From the NCBI GenBank assembly GCA_013397695.1, contig VYZI01000121.1, forward strand, positions 984,411 to 1,048,410: 64,000 bases of DNA. Direction: 5' to 3'. Both the position numbers and the translations under genes were made by a program. The notes under the pieces were generated by a model. That model was not told the origin of the DNA, did no database searches, and was given only the letters and a program-made list of their open reading frames with translations. Source of the stretch: Centropus unirufus (Eukaryota > Chordata > Aves > Cuculiformes > Centropidae). Every line of letters starts with the position of its first letter. The stretch's first letter is position 1. Below, piece by piece: positions 37,557 to 49,269 of this stretch.

Positions 37557-39100
37557 AAAGATTTGTAAGTTAAATCCTGGAAGAGGTGCTTTTTTAAATA
37601 TTTCTTTTGTAAAGAAAAGAAGAAAAAGTTCACCTTTGATAAAGTATTAAAAAAATGCTTGAAAACAAGAAAGCAATTATTTACACATAATTTCATATGA
37701 TATAACGTGATCAGATAGCTTTGGAAACTTTTCGAAGTATACAAAGTAAACGTGGGTAAAATTCTATAAAAGGAAATTTTAGATGGGGAAAAAGAGAATT
37801 GAAAAAATAACAGCATTTGTTCAAAGGCAGTAATTAATCCAGACTACACTTTAGTTCAGTAGTTAATAAAATTATGTTGTGAGTGTTCAGCAATCATGTA
37901 TGTATAGACAGGTACTGCATCATGTAGCTTATACCATGTTCTTTAATGTTTGTTTCATCTATTGACCCGATAGTGCCAGTCATTAGGACAATATTTTGTT
38001 TCTGAGCACACAGATCCTTGTTTTGGAAGCCTCCATCCAGAAGGTGATGGAGAAATCAAAACCTTGGTAAATGATCTTTTGGGCCATCTGCTTCTTGAGA
38101 GCTGAATTCAGAAGAGCAGAGCAGACCAGGGACTCAGTGACAAACCTTCATTGTTCTGAGGTTTAAAATAAACTTGTTGCGGCTAGAGGCGACAGCGTTA
38201 GCTTCCCAGAATGCGTGTTGTCATTTCAGTGCAGTAGGCTTTTTCAACTGAGCTGGGATTAATTGCGGCAGGGCTGCTTACAATTTGAAACAGACCTCAA
38301 ATATTAAGCTTTCCCTTAACGTACAGATCGTATGGGGACCGGCTACATGCACAACTGGTCCGCAATCCTGCAGATGCTTCTGCACACACGTGGCTGTGCG
38401 TGTGAGAATGGTCCTGTTCGAGTCATTGCAAGTCTAGTCCTGCAAAGACGTGTTGGTGCAAGCCACTGCTACGTGGCTGGTGTGCGTCCCCTTCTACGGG
38501 CAACTCAGTAAGTGCTGCTGACCTGTGCCGTGCCCTTTCACGCACTTAAGCAGGCACACAGAAATACTGGTTTGTCTGGCCTGTTGATCAGCCAGCGTCC
38601 CCAGGGACCAGATTTTCTGCCTCGTGAACTGGATCTGGCCCCTGAACTTGCCAGCTGGCTGTTCCACTCGCTGGGTATCTGTAACGTATAGAGAACGAAC
38701 TGCAGACGAGTTAGTTCAGACGCACAAAGCGGGACCAGCCTGGCTGATGCAAAGACTGATTATGGCAGGTTAATGTGGCATTGTATTTTTTAGGTCCTGA
38801 GCTGATCTCTCTCCCTGGTGCGGTGCTGGGATACATAGGCATAATATATCTTTGGGAGTTAGCTCATATATGTGACAAAGTGCTGCTAATGGAGACTCAC
38901 TTGAGGTCCTCTAACTCTAGGTCAAGCTACAATTACTTATGTCTTCTGGCCAGCAGTCTCCATAATCAGTGGAATCTCAACAGAGGTGCTCCAGGTCAGC
39001 TCTGCTGTTCAGAGAAGGGTATGGTCTGTCGGTCAGTGTGCACTGAGCATTCCCTTGAGTTCCCAAGTCACAGAGGAACTGGGTCTGTCGCGGTTTTTAG
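37557..39100. other. Unique non-coding sequence with one palindromic repeat relic
   Basis: No gene is recognised. At about 38365-38465, GCAATCCTGCAGATGCTTCTGCACACACGTGG and GGTCCTG, and CTAGTCCTGCAAAGACGTG, recall the palindromic amniote family noted at 19753. The open frame at 38775-39107 (110 codons) has no recognisable product. Confidence 0.45.
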
Positions 39101-39104
39101 ACTT

Positions 39105-39178
39105 TGACCCCCACAGCTCAGGCTGTAAAGCATTGCTGGTTTAACTTCAGAGGTCCTGGGTGCAGTCCCAGGATAGCT
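39105..39178 (+). mobile_element. tRNA-derived SINE head relic
   Basis: CAGCTCAGGCTGTAAAGCA resembles the tRNA D-arm/A-box region (TAGCTCAG-GGTAGAGCA). It is followed at tRNA spacing by AGAGGTCCTGGGTGCAGTCCCAG, which resembles the T-arm/B box (GGTTCRANNCC with two mismatches). The two acceptor-stem sides are not complementary and no intact anticodon arm is seen, so this is a SINE head or tRNA pseudogene and not a working tRNA gene. Downstream sequence is not assigned to a SINE body. Confidence 0.5.
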
Positions 39179-40188
39179 GGAACAAGGTAGCTATGGCAAA
39201 TTAGCAAGCTAAAAAACCCTAGGCTGCACATTTCTAGATAAAAAGCTTATGGACTATTAATATAATTTTGTGTCTGTGATGTTATGGGCTGACTATAAAA
39301 AGAGGTGACTTGAGATGGCTTCATGAACTCATCCACCATAAATAGGGGCATTGATTATGATGCTTACTGGTTTTATTACAAGAGAAATAGAAACAGTGAA
39401 CCTAATTCTTGTCTCTCGCTGCTTTGTCTCTCGTCCTACCATCATTTCACTTCAGGGGGTTCTCCACTACAAGCTATGAAACAAGGGCATTAGAGTGGTT
39501 GCAAAAGAATGTATGATATTATGGAAAGTGGATCACGGGGACACACAACCCCCACAAAGATTGTAGGGGAATGAAAAGAAAAAAGAGATGGGATAGTTGT
39601 GTGAAGTGCCATTTGTATCAGTAGGTTTAAAATCCCTGTTCTTTCAATAAGCAAGAGTTTTATAAATGCACTCTTCATTGGGCTATTACTGAATCCTTCA
39701 GTTAAAATGCGGCACAGGATCTGCTCTGCAGTTTACGTGGCTGCGCTGCCACCTGAACTGTTGAACACAAGGCAAGATGCTCAAGACATGAAATTGCTCT
39801 GGTTATGAGCCTGCTCTTGATGTCGATTTCGATGAAGTCCAAAACTTGGTGTATTTGCTGGGAACTGATTTTGGCTTTAGTAAAAGATTGGCCCACTCTG
39901 CAAAGGAGTGCAAACTAAAACTAACAAATGGGGCATTTATGTGAAGATCTCCGTAAGGTACGTTTGGCTAAGCTGTTGTGTGGTTTGTGGCAAAAATTCT
40001 GCAGGATTACATCGTACAATTGTTGGGCTGCATCCTCAGCTGGGATGGTGTGGTAGAAGTCCTGGCAGATCAAAATCTGGTTTATGGGGTGATTGAGAGG
40101 AACAACTGCTTTCTGTTTCTGTCACTGCTGCCAATAGGACTCTTCTGGATAAAATAACTGGAGATTTAACATCTTCTACATCAGTCAA
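39179..40188. other. Unique non-coding sequence
   Basis: Nothing recognised; short open frames only. Confidence 0.5.
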
Positions 40189-40395
40189 AATCATAGAATG
40201 ATTTGGGTTGGAAAGGACCTTAAGACCAACAGGAAACCCTTTCTTCCTAAATTCTCATCTAAATTTCTCATCTTATAGCTTAAAACCAGCCCCCTTCATC
40301 TTATCCCCGCACACCCCAATCAAGAGCCCTTCCCCAGTTTTCCTGGGGCTCCTTTCAGTACCTGAAGGCTGCTCTAAGGTTCTCTGCTTATCTTT
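40189..40395 (-). mobile_element. CR1 LINE fragment with internal deletion
   Basis: The plus strand starts TCATAGAATGATTTGGGTTGGAAAGGACCTTAAGACCAAC (reverse complement of the CR1 tail). It then jumps to CCCTTTCTTCCTAA, TTCTCATCTAAATTTCTCATC, TAGCTTAAAACCAGCCCCC and TTCCCCAGTTTTCCTGGGGCTCC. Roughly 150 bp of normal CR1 between these two parts are absent. Confidence 0.93.
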
Positions 40396-43300
40396 CTGAT
40401 AGGCAGGTTAGCCATAACCATAACAGAAGGTATGGATGCAACATAATACTTATAATTTATATTCTCATTAGAGTCCTTATTAAAAAAAATGAGGATATTG
40501 AAAAAAGGCCCTAGCTAATCAATAATTATGCTATTTTGCAATCATTTGTTAGTTTTGCATAGGATAGAAATGTGCTCATTATTCCATGTCCATGATGTCA
40601 GTCTTGGTCCAGGCCCTTTGCTCTTGTAGCCAAGACTTGGAATTGAAGAAGCTGAGATCTGGGTGTGGTAGCCCTGCAGTGCTTTTTCTCTGTGACCATT
40701 CATGTAAATCCCTGAAAGGAACATTTTGAAAGAGACTTAAGAACCTCCTCTATTATTAAAAGAACCTATATGCTTCTGCTCAGAAAATCTTATTTTCAGG
40801 CAAGTAATTCCCATTGCTTTCACTCTTTTCCCAAGGTTTTTACTCTTTGTTGCTACAGAGCTAAGTAAATTACCACCCAGTTTTGCTTGGTACCTTCATG
40901 TGTAGTAGAAGTTTATGGAATGAATTGCGGGGACTGTGTGACAATTTTGCAGGATGTACCCATTGCCTGGGCTGCATTTGGATCAGGCAGAGATGAAAAG
41001 CCTAAAGATTTTGCTGTCGCCCCACCCCGTGTCTTTGCTGTTGTATGTTGTACCTGTGCTCACCTTGGCTTTCCTCTCTTTGCTGTTGTAGCTGATACTT
41101 CTGAGTATTCAACATGCGGCATAATTGCTTTGTTTTCCTGCATGACCTGATGTCAAGGAGACACCAGCTTGGGCTTGAAAATGCATTGCTATTTTAGTGG
41201 ATGACACTGAATTGATAAATCCTGCCTCCCTTCAATGCTTTTTTCACGTGGTTTGGAGCTGCTCCTGATGAGCTGTTCTCCATCCAAAGTGTGCTGGGTT
41301 CGAGTGGGCTGGAATTTTGCCTGGCCTCATGTGCCCAGAGTAGGTAGGCTCCTAACCCTCATGACCACTGGCTCAAAGTGGCACAACAAACTGATGCTGG
41401 ACCCAGTGACCACTGCAGAGCATCACAGGGGGTCGCTTTGACATTGTGCCAAGAATAAAACACCGGTGGAGATTTTAAGGACAAAAAGGCCACAAATTGA
41501 TTTGCAAAAAGAGTGCGGGAGAATGGAAAAATCCATATACCGCTGTCACTCCTCGCTTCCCATTTTTGCCCATCAGGGCTCGGGTACCTTCAAGCTGCAG
41601 AAGGTGGAGGGAGCTGAGAAGGAAGTAATGAAACAATATTTTCCTCCGCATAAGAGGCAGAGAGAAAGGTTTCTCATTCCGATATGCATCCAAGTTGTCT
41701 CTATTTGCACATATTAACTGACTGCATTTGCTGTGGTTGTTATTTTAGGTCAGTGCTGCCTTTATATATAAAATGGTAATTTATATATATATGGAAGGCA
41801 TAACAGTATCTGTGGGAATGAGCAGATCCTGGATCCTGCTGAGTGATAGCAGTCTAACTATTTGCAGCCCTGACTCCTGCCACATGAAGTGCTCTTACCA
41901 GCACTCCTGTGCGTCTCACCCTTATTATATAGCGTATTAGTGGTGGTGGAATTGGGCCCACAATATTATGTCACAAAATAGAAAACACACAACCCTACAC
42001 CAGCTGTAATAGCATAATAGGATAAGTGCGAGGGAGAAACAGCAGGATATAATAGGTACTCAGCTGCTTCAGAGATGGAGTCTCTGTATTTACCTAGATA
42101 GAAGAAAGCTGGAAAACTAGGACAACATAAGAACAGAGTGACAGTGTAAGTGCTCCAGGAGGTGGCTGTGGGTGAATTGGAAATGCAGCAATATGGGATG
42201 TTATATAATAAATAATAACACTAATATGTGCGCTTAGTCCTGTTCATCCCAAAATTCTTCACCCAGCTGCTGTACGGAGCCCATAGTATTGTTGGGGCCT
42301 CCTTGGTATTCGCTTCCCTAATTCCTTCTCTTCTGCTCTGTGAAAACCTCTGTGTGGTGTTCTGTGCTTTATTATGTCTGGTGTGTAGAGAAGCATTCAT
42401 CTGCCTTTCTCTACCTTCAGATCCTGCATTTTGGCTGCTTGTGGGGTAGAGAAATATGTATGAATGGCCAAGTTCAAGTTGTGCTAGTTGAGAGGAACCG
42501 AGGGGGAAATGGGAAATCAAATGGAGGAAATCTCAACACTTCCTACCCTCTCCCCTTGACAGCAGCTCTCCATCGTACGCCTGTTGGCTTCCACGGGAGG
42601 GGCTTTTGCTGCAGGTTGCAGAAATCTCTTTCCGTATCTGGATGCTGTGATGGTAGAAGAGCTCTGTGTTGAGCCGTGTAGTCTTTCAGGCCAAGACATG
42701 ACTTTCTGGCACCCGTTAACATATTTAAGGAGTGTTTTCTTTGATGTGTGCTCATCTTTGCTCACGGCTTTGTGGCTTATCTAAGTTAATAACTTTACTT
42801 TCAACTTATTTGCTGACTGGGGTTAAGATCCTCCTGCTTAAGTGATGAGTCATTTTTACTTGCATAAAAATTTGCATTTTCTTCCACAGAGACACTTAGA
42901 AACAGGTTAAATGAACCATTTAGATGATTGAAGGAGAGCTTCCAGGGAAAGTGCTAATATGTGCTGTGATGCCGTTTTGTTACTCTTGATTCAAATTACT
43001 TCCATTCACTTACTTTCTTAGATGTGGATTGCTGAGTAGTGCCTCCCTCTGCGTTGCCTCCCTTTCCCGTATTTCTTGGTTTGAACTGGTTAGAATTAAT
43101 CTGTCTATTTTGGATTGTGGTTTTCCCTACGGTGCTGCGCCATCTAACAATTGTAGTTCCAGGAATTGTAAAGGTAGACCATGATGCACACAGCAATCTT
43201 TAGCAATAAAAGAGGAGATGCTAAGAAGTAGAAAATGAATACGGTGTTCTTTGCAAAGTTTCTCAACTGAAGCAAGTGGTTTTATAGGGAAACCCAGTTT

Positions 43301-43908
43301 AAAAAAAATCCCCAAGTATCAACCATAATAAATTTTAGAATTTTTAGAACATTTCCAAGGGGTATGTAATTTTTCCACAGGTTTGTGAAATTTAGTAAGG
43401 GAAAAAAATAATGTTCAGGTTTTTTATTATGCAAAGGTGGAGTCATGCTGAATTATGGGTGATCAGGCGAGTTGCTAAGTGAGGAGATGAGCTTCCTTCC
43501 TTGAGGGACATAACCTGGGTTTGAATCCAAAGTAAGGAGAGGATATTTGTTCTTACAGTTACCTTTGAGGATAGCAGTTAGGACCCCGCCAATTCAGAAT
43601 AAGTGGTTGAAAGAAGTGAGCTATTTTGTGTAATGATGATGCAGAATCATCTGCATGCCAAGTCTGCTGTGGAGAAAGGGAATGACTTCCTGCAATATTG
43701 GCTTATACAAGTTTGATAGTTTCTTGCGTTGAAGTTAACTTTGAGTATATGATTTGTTAATAATTGGGTTAAGCCATATATTAATTGTTCTCATGAAATG
43801 TAGGTTCTTGCCTGCCCTATATTGCTGTGATGTCAGGGTGTGTCCTATTTTGCTAATGTGCTCTTCAAGCAGCAGCCCAGAGGTGGAGTGCAGTGGAGTG
43901 CCTTGTCT
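40396..43908. other. Unique non-coding sequence
   Basis: No gene or CR1 is recognised. There is an AT microsatellite at 41762-41793. The segment 41460-41710 has the compact, repeat-free look of a conserved element, but I cannot support more than that. Overlapping open frames of 110 codons or fewer near 42.2-42.8 kb lie in several frames on both strands. Confidence 0.45.
41762..41793. repeat. AT-rich microsatellite
   Basis: Two TATATA runs flank AAATGGTAATT, directly visible. Confidence 0.75.
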
Positions 43909-43909
43909 T

Positions 43910-43972
43910 ACAAATGGGAAACTGAGGCACGGAGCGGCTAAGGGACCTGACCCAAAGTTAAACAGAGCACGA
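43910..43972 (-). mobile_element. MIR-type SINE fragment abutting a CR1
   Basis: ACAAATGGGAAACTGAGGCACGGAGCGGCTAAGGGACCTGACCCAAAG is the reverse complement of the MIR core (CTTTGGGC...GTGCCTCAGTTTCC). It ends where the CR1 at 43973 begins, suggesting the CR1 inserted into or beside it. Confidence 0.6.
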
Positions 43973-44325
43973 TGCAGTGATTGGATGAGGGATCATGATT
44001 TTAAGCTGAAAGAGAAGAAATTTACTGTTAGGGTGGTGAGGCCCTGGGACAGGCTGCCCAGAGACTCATAGAGTGGTTTGGATTGGGAGGGACCTTAAAG
44101 GTCATCCATATCCACAGCTTCCCTGGGCAACCTGTGTCAGAGCCTCATCACCCTCATCATGAAAAAGTTGTGGCTGCCCCATCCTTACAGGTGTCCAAAG
44201 CCAGGTTGGATGGGGCTTTAAGCACCCTTATCCAGTGGGAGATGTCCCTACCCCATGACGGGGGGTGGGGGGGTGGAACTGGATGAATTTTGAGGTCTCT
44301 TCAAATCCAAACCATTTGATTATTC
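43973..44325 (+). mobile_element. CR1 LINE 3' fragment, interrupted by an inverted CR1 piece
   Basis: The plus-strand CR1 reads GCAGTGATTGGATGAGGGATCATGATTTTAAGCTGAAAG and TTTACTGTTAGGGTGGTGAGGCCCTGGGACAGGCTGCCCAGAGA, to about 44064. It resumes at 44166 with AGTTGTGGCTGCCCCATCC, GGTTGGATGGGGCTTTAAGCACC and TGAGGTCTCTTC-AAATCCAAACC. In intact CR1 these two halves are contiguous. The 101 bp between them are a CR1 piece in the opposite orientation. Confidence 0.93.
44065..44165 (-). mobile_element. Inverted CR1 piece nested in the CR1 above
   Basis: CTCATAGAGTGGTTTGGATTGGGAGGGACCTTAAAGGTCATCCA is the reverse complement of the CR1 3' tail. It is followed directly by CCACAGCTTCCCTGGGCAACCTGTGTCAGAGCCTCATCACCCTCAT, which in CR1 lies about 100 bp further from the tail, so the nested piece also has an internal deletion. 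Confidence 0.9.
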
Positions 44326-46672
44326 TTCAATGGTTTTATGAACTTGAGAGAGGACCCTTCTGGGTTTTCGGCTCAGCTTTTCCTCATGGCATTGTAGTTT
44401 CTGCTTGTAACATCTGTATTGTTGGCTGGTCATTGATGAGCGATTTGGGTAGGTGTGTATCTCTTGTGTGCCTATTGTGGTATACACAGAGAAATGCACA
44501 GCCAGCATTTGGAAGCTGGAATCCTTTAATGTTGAGGGGGTGGTTTGGAAGTGGGGTTTGTTATTAAACAGCCTCTTTGCGTGGGCAAAATATATGCGTT
44601 TCTAAAAACCCAGTGTCTCCTTGCTCTCCTCCCATTTTAGGTCTCTAAAAAAGGATGGATGACAAGCATCCATATTCAAACCTGCCTTATGCGTGTATTG
44701 AGCCTGAAAAGACATTTTCCCGCAGCTGTGGGAACCTCAGACTGCCAATGCTGCCGTGTCACATGGCAGACTTCAATCAGATTCCCGTCTGCAGCGTGCG
44801 GGCCCGTTTTAACTGCATTTGCACTGATTTGCTTCATATAGAAGACACTGAGTTGTTTAGCATTATTGATTCCTCTTGACTTATTGGGTGCATTAGTTGC
44901 CGTTGACCCTGGCATCTTGCTGGAACAGACTGGCGCGTCATGTGATACTGTCTGGCTTTGTCCTTGCTCCTGAGTCAATTCCTGTTTTACTCAGCAGATG
45001 TCTTTTGTTCCTGACAAAGATTGCTCATCCGATTGTTGGAGGGGTTAGCGAGTGTGCCCTGTCCAGCCTGGGGTCCCAGTCCCAGCCCTTCCTGTGCCAG
45101 ATCCTCCCCCCCAACCACCCTTGGTCTGTACTGCGGCTGCTGTGAACACCAGAAGGAGCCTGGTTTGCTTTTGCTTTTTTTTTTTTCTCTCCTTCTCCCC
45201 AGGGGCCTGGTTGGATTATTTCTGAAGCTTGGCTTCTTTCTTCTGTGAAAGTAAGCCAGTGAAAATAGAATCTATTTTTTTGGTAGGGCTTTTTGGGAAG
45301 CACCTGGGCCCCACCTTGAATGGATCAGCATACATCATCCCTCCTTGGTTTTGATTTACATCAGTAGAGATGTAAATCAGACCTGACCTATAATATCTAA
45401 AGAGGTTTTATTCATTTGCCGCATGGTAATGCATTGCATCGACCTGCTAGAAGGGATAGGGAAAGCATTACGGACTCTGACAGGGATTTGTGTCGCAGTC
45501 TATAGGATTTGGACACCTGATCCACTGCTTCTTACACCAGCATCTGCTAAATTAGGCATTAGTGGTCTTCAAATAAAAATGATAAATTGTTGTAAACCAA
45601 ACCCTCCCGGTACACGTGACTGCAATTCTTAGGGTGTCTTTTAGTGCGTTGTAGTATCTTGTGGTTACACTGCATTTTGGGATGTTTGGAAACATCAGGG
45701 ACCTGGCTGCTACACAGGGTCCTGGTACATCTGAGCTGGGAATGGCTGTGGGGTCAGGTGTTGGAGAGCAGAGCCGGTGCGAGAACTCTTTGCAGCTGAC
45801 ACCACAGCCTGAAAACAGCTCATGAGAGTGCAACCTGGGGCAGGAAAATTGATAAATTCTTCATTGTCTGCTAATGGCTTCTGTATTCAGTGGTTTTCCT
45901 TGAATTCCAAGTTTTCTCTTTTGCTGTATATTTTATGATTTTGACTGCTTGTGAAGTCAGGGCTAATCCAAGGTCTGGTTTCTCCCCCACGTCAGGTAAT
46001 ACTGGTGAAGTTTCTGTTCAATTCCTTCTGTGCGCTGGATTGCCTTTTCTCTTCAAAATATGAATGCAAACATCACTAGGGCTGATTTCTACGCTAGCGT
46101 ACTGCAGCCAGGCTCTGATGGGCAGCTTTGTACTACTTCATTGCCACTTTCTGTGTGGAACCTGAATCAGAGCCATAAAAACTGCTCGGAGGGCCAATAT
46201 TTTCCATTATTATGCCCATTTGTTCCCTTATTGCGTTGCCTCAACACCTAAATATATATTTTCTTTAGTTTTTTTTTTAACTTAAAGCCATGCTTCTCCA
46301 AAATAAATGACTAAGTTAATACCTCACCAGCTGCAGTTCTGTTCATGTGGCACAGAGATTCTTGGAAAGGAGGGATTTTTTTTTCCCCTTTCTATTTCTC
46401 TGTCACCAGTGGAAATTGGGAGGGGAAAGGGTAAAATGAAATTAATAAAGGAATCTGTTGAAGGAAACTTGTTCCTGGTGGTGAACTCCCCTTTCGGTCA
46501 GTCCTGTATGTGATCCCCCTCTTCTGGTTGTCTCTGGAATTGGCCAGTGGAGTGTTGCAGGCTGGCACAGACAATGGGACTTTGGCAAATCTGGGCTATC
46601 GTTTTCATTAACCTGGTGAAAGACCTTTTTGGAATTAAATAGCAGAATGCAATTTTGCTGCGTATTTGACTG
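44326..46672. other. Unique non-coding sequence
   Basis: No gene is recognised. The open frame 44655-44879 (74 codons) starts in a strong Kozak context just after a pyrimidine-rich CCCATTTTAG, but it overlaps a 60-codon open frame in another frame, lacks a clear donor, and has no domain I recognise. A TTTACATC-AGTAGA-GATGTAAATCAG inverted repeat at 45355-45384 may be a fragment of the palindromic amniote repeats. Confidence 0.45.
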
Positions 46673-47071
46673 GCCGAGAGAGTTGGGGTTGTTCAGTCTG
46701 AAGAAGAGAAGGCTCCAGGGACACCTTAGAACAACTTCAGTGCTGAAAGGGGCTCCAGGAAAGCTGGGAGGAGGCTCTTGATCAGGGAGGGCAGGGATAA
46801 GACATGAAGAGGTGGTTTTAAGCTGAAAGAGGGGAGAATGAGATGAGATCTTAGGAAAAAATGTTTTGCTATGAGGGTGGGGAGGCCCTGGCCCCGGTTG
46901 CCCAGAGCAGTGGTGGCTGCCCCATCCCTGGAGGTGTTTATGGCCAGGTTGGATGGGGCTTGGAGCCCCCCTGAAACAGTTGCAAGAGCCCCTGCCCATT
47001 TCAGGGGCTGGAACTGAATGGACTTCAAGTTCTCTTTGAATCCAAACCATTCTATGATTCCATGATTCTAC
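46673..47071 (+). mobile_element. CR1 LINE, 3'-terminal fragment of about 400 bp
   Basis: It starts GAGAGAGTTGGGGTTGTTCAGTCTGAAGAAGAGAAGGCTCC, continues through GGAAAGCTGGGAGGAGGCTCTTGATCAGGGAGGGCAGGGATA and GAGGCCCTGGCCCCGGTTGCCCAGAGCAGTGGTGGCTGCCCC, and ends AAACCATTCTATGATTCCATGATTCTACC. This is one of the two most complete copies in the window. A long minus-strand open frame across it (46442-47080, 212 codons) is antisense to the repeat and is not a gene. Confidence 0.97.
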
Positions 47072-48500
47072 CAGAGTCACCCTGGCACAACTCTCTGACT
47101 GGTGTTAATTTGTGGGCTGTGTGAAGGAGCTGACTTGGTTCTGCGTGCAGGCAGGTGCAGCTCAGCTATATTTGGTGTGGCTCTATTTTTACTGTGTCTT
47201 GCACTGACAATGGCAGCGAGGGGTCCTCCCCTGTCTGGCACCTGGCATCACCTACAAGAAGTCAAGGTGTGAAATGCTGCCATTCTGATTTGGTAGGGCT
47301 TTAGATTTTGTCTTGCTGAAACTCATGATGGGTAGGAGGCAGCTTAGAGCCAACCCTGGAACATCCTTGGGAGGGTTTGTGTGAGACGTGAGTAGACAAC
47401 AGGCAAAAAAATTCACGTCAGGTGCCGGGTCTGTCTGCCATGGCCAGTCTTGCTAGCTGAGAGCGAATCCATCACAGTGTGTAGGGGTGAGAAAATGGAA
47501 CGGGAGATCAGGTTTGAAACTTCTGGGCTGGAAGTATTACAGGGTTTCTCTGGGTGTAGGTACCAAGATTTTATTTGGCTCACAGCAGAGGTAGGAGTAA
47601 GCAGCCAACTTTATATCCACACCCATGCTTCATCTTCCAGAAACCGAATCGTATCATAAAGGTCATTGAATTACAGAGATGTTTGTGCCTCATTGTCTAA
47701 CATCTCCCATCTTGCTCCATCCTATTCCTCTTCCTTTTTGCAGCGGTAATCATCTTGGAGTTCATAACCTCTGCCCAGACATTTTATGGGAGGCAGGAAA
47801 GTATTCTGGGAAGGCATTGTATTACAAACTGGGTTTAAATTGAAAGAACTAAAAGTGAAGAGAGATCACATAAACCCCTCAGCTTAAGGAAGGAGCATTC
47901 CCTTACTGTTATCCATCCAGGGTGAATGATGACATGAACAGTCTTCTCTCTTATTTTTTTTCCTCCTGGGCTGAATTTACAGTAAATCTTGCTTGCACAT
48001 GGCAAAAGAGATTGAACATGGATGTTGAACCCACTGTTGCATGTAAAATGAGCCAGAGAATCTTCCTGGAGGCCAGACTTCCCTGTAATGAAAAATAACC
48101 CTCTATTTTCTAGGGCCTTAGAAATCCTTATCCTGCAATGCTGCCTGCCCCGTCACAGAAGTTCTCTTCTGGCTTTCTGTGTGTGTTCTTGTCACGTATG
48201 GACATGTCAGGCAGAAATTAAGTTTCCCAATTGTGTCAAGTGGGAAAGACATTCTTTTCTTACTGGAGTGGGTGATGATGTCCAAGAGGTGTAAATGTCA
48301 AAGCACTCAGAACGTTTCAAGGTAGCTTTATCCCATGTGTCCAAGAAAAGGGTCCTCTTAGCCTTGGGTAGGAGGAATTGGCTATGGGCGATCACCTGGT
48401 AAATGGTTTGGACTTGAAACAGCTCTTTTTTTGTCGCTGGTGATGTCATTAATGTGTTCTCAGTCACCTCACCCCTCTGTTTCTCCATCTACTTTACCTC
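47072..48500. other. Unique non-coding sequence
   Basis: Nothing recognised. Short open frames only. Confidence 0.5.
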
Positions 48501-48845
48501 TTTCTGTGTCTTGTAATCTAAATATCAAAATTTGTGTGGTATAATGGGGCCGCCGTGCCAAACAGCGCCTCTGGGAAATACCATAATGCCAGTAACATTC
48601 GTGTGACCCGGGATGCTGAACCTCCTGGTCTTAAATCAGGTGCCCTCTTACCTTCAGAGGAAGCAGGGATGAGTCAAATCCTGCAAGGGCACTGCAGGAG
48701 CTGGCTGATTGAAACCCTGGGCTCTGCCATAATGGATCCATCTCCCTTTCTGCTAGAAAGTTTCCGAGGAGTAATAAATTCACTCTAGGTCTGCACTGAA
48801 TGCAAAATTGATCAGACTGCAGGAGCCACGGGGAATCAATTTTTT

Positions 48846-48861
48846 GTGTGTGTGTGTGTGA
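48846..48861. repeat. (TG)8 microsatellite
   Basis: Eight TG dinucleotides after a T run, followed by a CpG-containing GGCGCGTGCGCC palindrome-like word at about 48866-48877. Confidence 0.85.
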
Positions 48862-49269
48862 GCTGGCGCGTGCGCCGTCAGCAGCGCAGTCTGTGTGTGC
48901 CCTGCATACACATTTGCTCCCTTGCTCTGTTCCTCCCGCATTGGCCCTGCGGATGCCACAGAAAAACGTTGTTTTTGTTTTTTTTTTATGAAATAAAAAT
49001 GTGAACTGTGGCACTCAATGATTCTGAGCCATCTATCTTGTCAGGACTCTCATTGGAGGGAGGGCACATAAGATGGTTATTGAGAAATATTCATTACTAA
49101 AGAGCCACATAAATTGCAGCCAAAGATGGATTCATCTTTTTCTTTTGTTTTCCGTACAAAACCCATCAGTAAGCACAGCTTCTCTTTCACTTGAATCAAA
49201 ATCAGCACACACAGCACATACGGTTGTGTGCGCGTTGTGGTTTTTTGCCACCAAAGAGCCGGATTCTGC

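Noticed and set aside
39105..39178. Functional tRNA gene
   Set aside because: D-arm-like and T-arm-like blocks are present, but acceptor stems are not complementary and the anticodon arm is not intact.
44655..44879. 74-codon open frame with strong Kozak start after a CCCATTTTAG acceptor-like site
   Set aside because: No donor, no recognised domain, and another frame is equally open. Kept only as a remark.
46442..47080. 212-codon minus-strand open frame
   Set aside because: Most of it is the antisense of a well-preserved CR1 3' fragment. The open frame comes from the repeat sequence and no domain is visible.
48656..48750. Possible minus-strand exon with GAAG|GTAAGA donor
   Set aside because: The acceptor side (AACTTTCTAG) is poor and there is no open frame or other support.
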